From contig NC_083339.1 in the NCBI RefSeq assembly GCF_019175385.1, positions 110,221,601 to 110,285,600 of the forward strand: a stretch of 64,000 nt of DNA. The letters are read 5' to 3'. This DNA comes from Lycium barbarum (Eukaryota; Streptophyta; Magnoliopsida; Solanales; Solanaceae). Under the pieces are notes generated by a model, which was not told the DNA's origin, searched no databases, and saw nothing but the letters and a program-made list of their open reading frames with translations. The position numbers and the translations under genes were made by a program. Below, piece by piece: positions 59,685 through 64,000 of this stretch. Numbering within the stretch: position 1 is the stretch's first letter; each line of letters opens with the position of its first letter.

Positions 59685-60760
59685 GTACACCCAGACGAGC
59701 AGAAGCTAGTATAGAAGAGGTTCCAGCGAAGTTGGTAGACCCCACTTGTTCCTGGGAGTGCTGCCGAGTCAGAGCTTGTATGCTAGGATTTCTGGATTGA
59801 TGCTAGAGACTTTGCAGACAGAGTCGTAGGTATCGGGAATCAGTTTGTATTATGATATAAATTTTACACAGTTGCAGACTTTATTGATTTGAAAGCAACA
59901 AAAAGAATATTTCAGTAAGATTTATTATGTGTACTTGAGTTAGAGGTTCAAAGAATTATATATGTAATAAAAGTCAGCGGGTTCGCTCGGCTCCGAATAT
60001 AGGGTCGGGTGCCCATCACACCCTAGTAAAGTCGGGGTGTGACAAACTGTTCCCCAAAGCTCAAATTTTGAAATGGGAAATAATGAGGGTCTAAAGGCTT
60101 TTAACACTTCATTAATTTTACAAACTGCCCATCACCCGCTTTAGCGGCATTGGGACCGCCCCAGCGGTGACGCTTCAGCAGTCACTTGCAAAAAGCCTTG
60201 GACTGCTTCTGTGGCAGGGCTGCGGTACCGCTGCCGCGGTGCTGGTGCCGCCAAAGCGGGCACCAAACACCAGAAACTTACCCAAATTTCACCATTTAAT
60301 TCGATTTTTTGACTAGTACTAGAGGCCATCTGCTCACATACTATACACATAGACACACATAAAAACATGCTACGAACGCGCCCGTGGCCTCGAAATTCCC
60401 AACGGGGGTCTTGTTGACCAAGTCAACCCCCGATGTCTTAATTCCAATCTCCCAACCCAAGTCCTAAAATGCATCCGAGTGCATCGGGAACCGAACCAAA
60501 TACACACACAAGTTCTAAACAACCATCCGGACCTCTCGGAATGGACAGAATTTCAAAAAAGGTCCATTTACCCAAAAGTCAACTTTTGGTCAACCATGTT
60601 TCACTTTAAGCCTATATTTCACAAAAGTTGTCCGAATCTGGTCTAGAAACCTCAGGAAGCGTGCCATCGGTCCCCTTGGGTAAAAAATGAGTTAATCAAT
60701 GCTCGGAAAATGGCGAAAATGCCAAAAAGTCTATAACGACCTGTTCGTCATTACATATAT

Positions 60761-62970
60761 ATAACATTTCTTAGTAATTGTAGAATAGGGTCGCCAATCC
60801 ATCTTGATTGGGATCTCTTCCCAGATGCGACCACTTCGAAAATTGGTACAAGTCCAGCCGTTTATGTATCCCATAGAACTTTGAAAAAGAAATGTTTAAC
60901 ATCATGACTAGTCCTTTATTGGTCTTTATTTTTTGCTACATTTCATGTCTTAAAAAAAATATGGAACCCTTTGATAAGTGTCCATCACTAGATAATGACA
61001 CCCATTGCTTAAGGTGTCTTTTAATTTTTTTTGACTGGGTGCCATAGCAATTAACTACAAGAAGCAGTGACCTGTGCATCTTCAAAGAGCATGAAACAAC
61101 AAAGTTTCAAAAGATCAAGTGAACATTCGTGGGTCTGAATTTTTAGTATCTTCTTCTTCATACAATATCTTTAAAATTATTAGAAAAATAGGTAAACATA
61201 ATTGAAGAAGAAATAGCTTTGAGGCGTGTAAGAATCAACTTTCCTTAAAGAGATATTGTCTGCATACAGATTGAAAAAAATACAAGCAATTCCCTTCAGG
61301 ATACAACAAAGCCCATGTTTATACCTGCAGATTTTTCTAAATGCTACTTCAAGAGTGTCCTTATATTTATAGAATTTGAGAGATGGCTTTTCAGAATAGT
61401 CATGCCCTTTCATGAACAGTTGTGTCTATTCAATTTAAGACCTCTTATATTACAAACTATCTAATAAATACTCTTATTTTATTTATTTATTTATTTATTT
61501 TATTTTCTGTTTTCAAGAGCTATTTCGGTCCCAATCACACGGAAAGATAGTCAAATTGCTTCCTCAATCGATGTTCAAATTGGATGTTGAAGCTCCAAAA
61601 GAAATGGATTTTACTTTATACCATTTGATGAAATCACTAGATCATGAATTAATTGAGCTATTTGAATGTTGCTCCTTATGTTAAAATTATCAGCCTAGCA
61701 GCTTATGGCAAGAAAGTTGAGCAAAATTTGGGAGAGTCTACTTTTTTGGGATGATCCCCCATCTTTCCTAAGAGCTACTAAACAATGACATTTTAGGGAT
61801 AACTTCGTTTTGAACTAGCACAAATACTCTGTTTATTTTCCTGCATTTTCCTTTCTAGTTATAAAATTTCCTTTCGCAATCAAAAAAGTAAAAAATTATC
61901 CGCCTTTCAGAAAAAGTTTGTTTTTCTCCTTTGATGATCATTAACCGAAAATCGTCATGATGTCGACATTGGCTTCAAAAATTAGCATAAAAAACAAGCC
62001 TTAACTTGAAAAATGTTCTTTAACAGTCTACTCTAGTGTTTCTCACTTCTTTAACATATAAAAATGAACCGGCAGAATGCAAATTGTCATTTCATTTGAA
62101 CATGCTCTCTTTGTCCAATTTATATTGTAACTACTATCACGTGGCAAGTCAAACAGACTTATATTTTGACTGTGATGGAAAAGTAATAATTTTGACTCTA
62201 ATGGTAATTAATTAATGGAAAGACTAAAAGCTGAGTGTCCATTGAGGTATCTAGTTTCTCTAATTTTGGCCCAACTATTCACTTTTTATCCCAATTAACC
62301 CTTCGGCACTTTACTTTGCAAGTCTTTCTAGTGACCTCTGTTTTTTTTTTTTTTTTTGATCTATCTCTCCCATCATGTGCCACACTCTCTCATCTCCCAT
62401 CTCCTTTGCTTTTTTTCCCCTTTTCCCCCTTTGCTCCCACTCTCTCTGTCTAAACCCTTTTTTTTCAAACCTCTCTGCCCTCTTTCCTATGAGAATCTCC
62501 ATCAAAATTAGAAAAAAACTTCTAGGATTTTTTCTTCTTCAAAGAGTCTATTTTTCTATATGCATAAATCCCAAATAGAAATATTTACCGTTGTTTTTCT
62601 ACTTCTCTTACAGAAACCCAATTGGATTTTTTTTTTTTTTTTAACTATAAGCCTAATCTTTGTTTGCTTTGATATTGCGCGATTTTAGTGTATATAATTA
62701 AGCATGGAATGCTGAATATGCTGAATGAAAATGAGGATTGATTTAGTACTTTTAACAAAACTTGTGCATTGTGAATTGAATGGACATGTTGAGCTAAGCC
62801 TATTGCAACTTCGTCGATTGTGAGATACCTATTTGGAGTTGATTCTTGAAGAGCTTTGGTTTTACAGTTTTGGTGTATATAATTGAGTATGGAATAGTGA
62901 ATGAAAATGAGGGCTAGTTTAGTACTTTTAACAAAATCTTGATATGCATTGTGTGGAATAGAAGGCTCAA
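60761..62970. other. Spacer right of the chromovirus, no supported gene
   Basis: AT-rich sequence with short frames that resemble nothing I recognise. A CT-rich stretch with T17 (62341-62357) and CTCTCCCATC-type words could be an untranslated leader, but no credible coding exon follows. Confidence 0.45.
62684..62960. repeat. About 95-bp direct repeat, period near 184 bp
   Basis: TAGTGTATATAATTAAGCATGG, GAATGAAAATGAGG and TTTAGTACTTTTAACAAAA occur in order at about 62685-62780 and again at 62870-62960. The intervening sequence is unrelated. Confidence 0.8.
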
Positions 62971-64000
62971 TGAATCACAAATACTCTAGTCACAAATACC
63001 AATTCAAGAATACCCTTCCCTTTACCCCATTCCAATAGGTAAATGATTTTCTAGGTGTAAAGCAACCTAACAAAGGTCTTAGTAATCTCTAATCATCACA
63101 TTATAACAATATTACATCAACATTCCAACTACAAGTAGTTTCCATGGTCAAGCTACCACTTTTATAGAACCCTAGGTCTTAATTTACTTAGTTCATGACT
63201 CTAAGGGTGCAATACATGATTAAGAGGAGTTAACCCAAGCCATTAGATGATAAATAAGTGATAACCACCATAACCCATCAAATTTAGAAGGTTTATTAAT
63301 TTCTAGGGTTACTATCACAAATTTCACCATTCAAATCCCATAAAAGTGATGGTAATCACGAAGATGATATGGAATGATTGAAGGGGATGAGTGAGACTTA
63401 CCTCTCAAGAGTATTCTTGCCCTAGCTTGGAATTTCACCCTAGGTGCTTGTGGGGAACTGCTTTGGAATTTTATGAATAGAGAATGTGGGACTAAGTCTT
63501 TAAAAATCAGGCTACTGTTTTCCTCGACCATTACAGCGACCATCTCACCGCTGCAGCGGTCCCGCTATAGCGGCCAAGTGCCCGCTATAGCGGACCAAGA
63601 GGAATCCGTCTACTGCCATAGCGAGCCATCTACCACTATGGAGGCATCGCCGTAACGGGCCATCGCCCGCCACACCGGCCACACGAAAAGTGGGTAACCG
63701 CTGGCGGCGATGAACATACCGCTACAGCGGTACTCCCACCGCCACAGCGGTGCCATTTGGGCAGTGAGCTCGACTTTTGCCCAGTTTTCCATCCTTTCAC
63801 TCAACATTTCATCTGAGGCCTCACAACCACAAACAAATCATGCACATAGACATAAAAACATCATATGAATCCGCCCCTGGCCTCGGATTTCCCTACGGAG
63901 TTCTAATTTACTACGTCACCTCCCGACGAACTCAGCCAAAATTAAACAACAATCACAAACAAGTCAAGTTTCAGTTCTTAAGCTTACACAATCGAGTTTT
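62970..64000 (-). mobile_element. Truncated LTR related to solo LTR C, running off the right edge
   Basis: From about 63170 the sequence matches solo LTR C from about 6815: AGTGATAACCACCATAACCC, GAGACTTACCTCTCAAGAG and GGAATTTCACCCTAGGTGCTTG. The palindrome cluster follows at about 63535-63750, then CATTTCATCTGAGGCCTCA. LTR C continues for about 2.3 kb on its inner side, but here the homology stops near 62970, so the inner part is deleted or diverged. The donor-like GAGAG|GTAAGTCTC is conserved at 63401. The outer end lies beyond 64000. Confidence 0.78.
63535..63750. repeat. CCGCT..AGCGG palindrome cluster in the truncated LTR
   Basis: CCGCTGCAGCGG, CCGCTATAGCGG (twice), CCGCTACAGCGG and decayed relatives occur within about 215 bp. 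This is the longest such cluster in the window. Confidence 0.85.

Larger units (their letters stand above)
56897..60044 (+). mobile_element. Solo LTR D inside the chromovirus 5' LTR
   Basis: It starts TGTTATAGCCCG and ends GTCGGGGTGTGACA. It is flanked by a perfect 5-bp duplication AACTG (56892-56896 and 60045-60049). Removing it restores alignment of the two chromovirus LTRs. It is 3148 bp with no coding sequence. It includes a (GATAT)n-like tract, short GC-rich duplications near 59330-59410 and a candidate leader intron. It must be younger than the chromovirus. Its ends differ from the A/C/E group. Confidence 0.93.
46983..60755 (-). mobile_element. Full-length Tekay/Del-type chromovirus (Ty3/gypsy), inactive
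   Basis: Two LTRs flank gag-pol: 3' LTR 46983-49758 and 5' LTR 54823-60755 (2780 bp after removing LTR D and its duplication). A perfect target duplication TATAT flanks the element (46978-46982, 60756-60760). An initiator-Met primer site adjoins the 5' LTR. Minus-strand order is gag, zinc knuckle, protease, RT, RNase H, integrase and a chromodomain-like tail, i.e. Ty3/gypsy chromovirus; the gag start MVRTRAT and protease style fit Tekay/Del. Over the first ~270 bp the LTRs differ by roughly 6% by eye, so the insertion is not recent. Frameshifts and an RT deletion make it non-autonomous. Confidence 0.92.
54823..60755 (-). mobile_element. 5' LTR of the chromovirus, split by solo LTR D
   Basis: Plus-strand ends are TGCCACGACC at 54823 (inner) and GTTCGTCATTACA at 60755. 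It aligns with the 3' LTR over its full length except for the inserted LTR at 56897-60044 and a (TA)11 expansion at 54961-54982. The inner end TGCCACG differs from TGTCATG of the 3' LTR. Confidence 0.92.

Noticed and set aside
59209..59709. Five overlapping short frames on both strands
   Set aside because: Products of GC-rich duplications and a GATAT microsatellite in solo LTR D.
62235..62578. Possible first exon with CT-rich leader
   Set aside because: T- and CT-rich translations only; no credible continuing exon, splice pattern or domain.
1..64000. tRNA, rRNA, CRISPR array, bacterial operon or integrated pararetrovirus
   Set aside because: No cloverleaf-type motifs, rRNA words, regularly spaced repeats with unique spacers or coat/movement-protein signatures were seen. 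All RT and integrase sequences fit Ty3/gypsy LTR elements.

Overview
The window is plant nuclear DNA, most likely from an asterid eudicot and probably Solanaceae. That assignment is an inference from the style of the Ty3/gypsy proteins, the Ogre and Tekay lineages and the LTR ends; no species marker is present. I found no convincing host gene, tRNA, rRNA or CRISPR array. Almost all of the sequence is a nest of transposable elements, typical of gene-poor heterochromatin.

Layout. (1) Positions 1-35993 hold one giant minus-strand Ogre/Tat LTR retrotransposon. Its 5' LTR (29364-35993, about 6.6 kb) and tRNA-Arg-type primer site (29343-29361) are on the right. ORF1 (about 27383-28787), a zinc-module region (25924-26903), gag (22814-25390), protease/G-patch, RT, two RNase H domains and integrase (ending at 2903) follow leftwards. 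The 3' LTR lies beyond position 1. The body is split by three solo LTRs with short target duplications (4468-7677, 10354-12596, 12880-16196) and by a CACTA-type DNA transposon (16246-22813). The CACTA element holds a tandem array, a MULE with a perfect 9-bp duplication (18090-19629) and a hAT-like MITE (20467-20984). Without the insertions the internal region is about 14 kb, as expected for Ogre.

(2) Positions 35994-37550 are AT-rich spacer. (3) About 37551-45902 is a second, diverged Ogre-type LTR with no coding region, apparently a solo LTR, with another solo LTR inside it (37802-40502). (4) 45903-46982 is spacer. (5) 46983-60755 is a complete but dead minus-strand Tekay/Del-type chromovirus: both LTRs, a TATAT target duplication, an initiator-Met primer site, gag with zinc knuckle, protease, RT, RNase H, integrase and a chromodomain-like tail. 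Its 5' LTR holds another solo LTR (56897-60044). (6) 60761-about 62970 is unassigned spacer, followed by a truncated LTR running off the right edge.

All protein-coding regions are broken by stops, frameshifts or deletions, so nothing here looks autonomous. The most interesting unexplained signal is shared by LTRs of several families. Each has a good 5' splice site early in the LTR and, 1.0-2.1 kb further on, a conserved GTACTGAY branch-point-like motif followed 31-43 nt later by an AG. This suggests a leader intron inside the LTR. Other notable points are a candidate Ogre intron before RT, three matching zinc modules in the gag side of Ogre, loss of the protease active-site region at the CACTA edge, long inverted repeats at LTR ends, and clusters of CCGCT..AGCGG palindromes.
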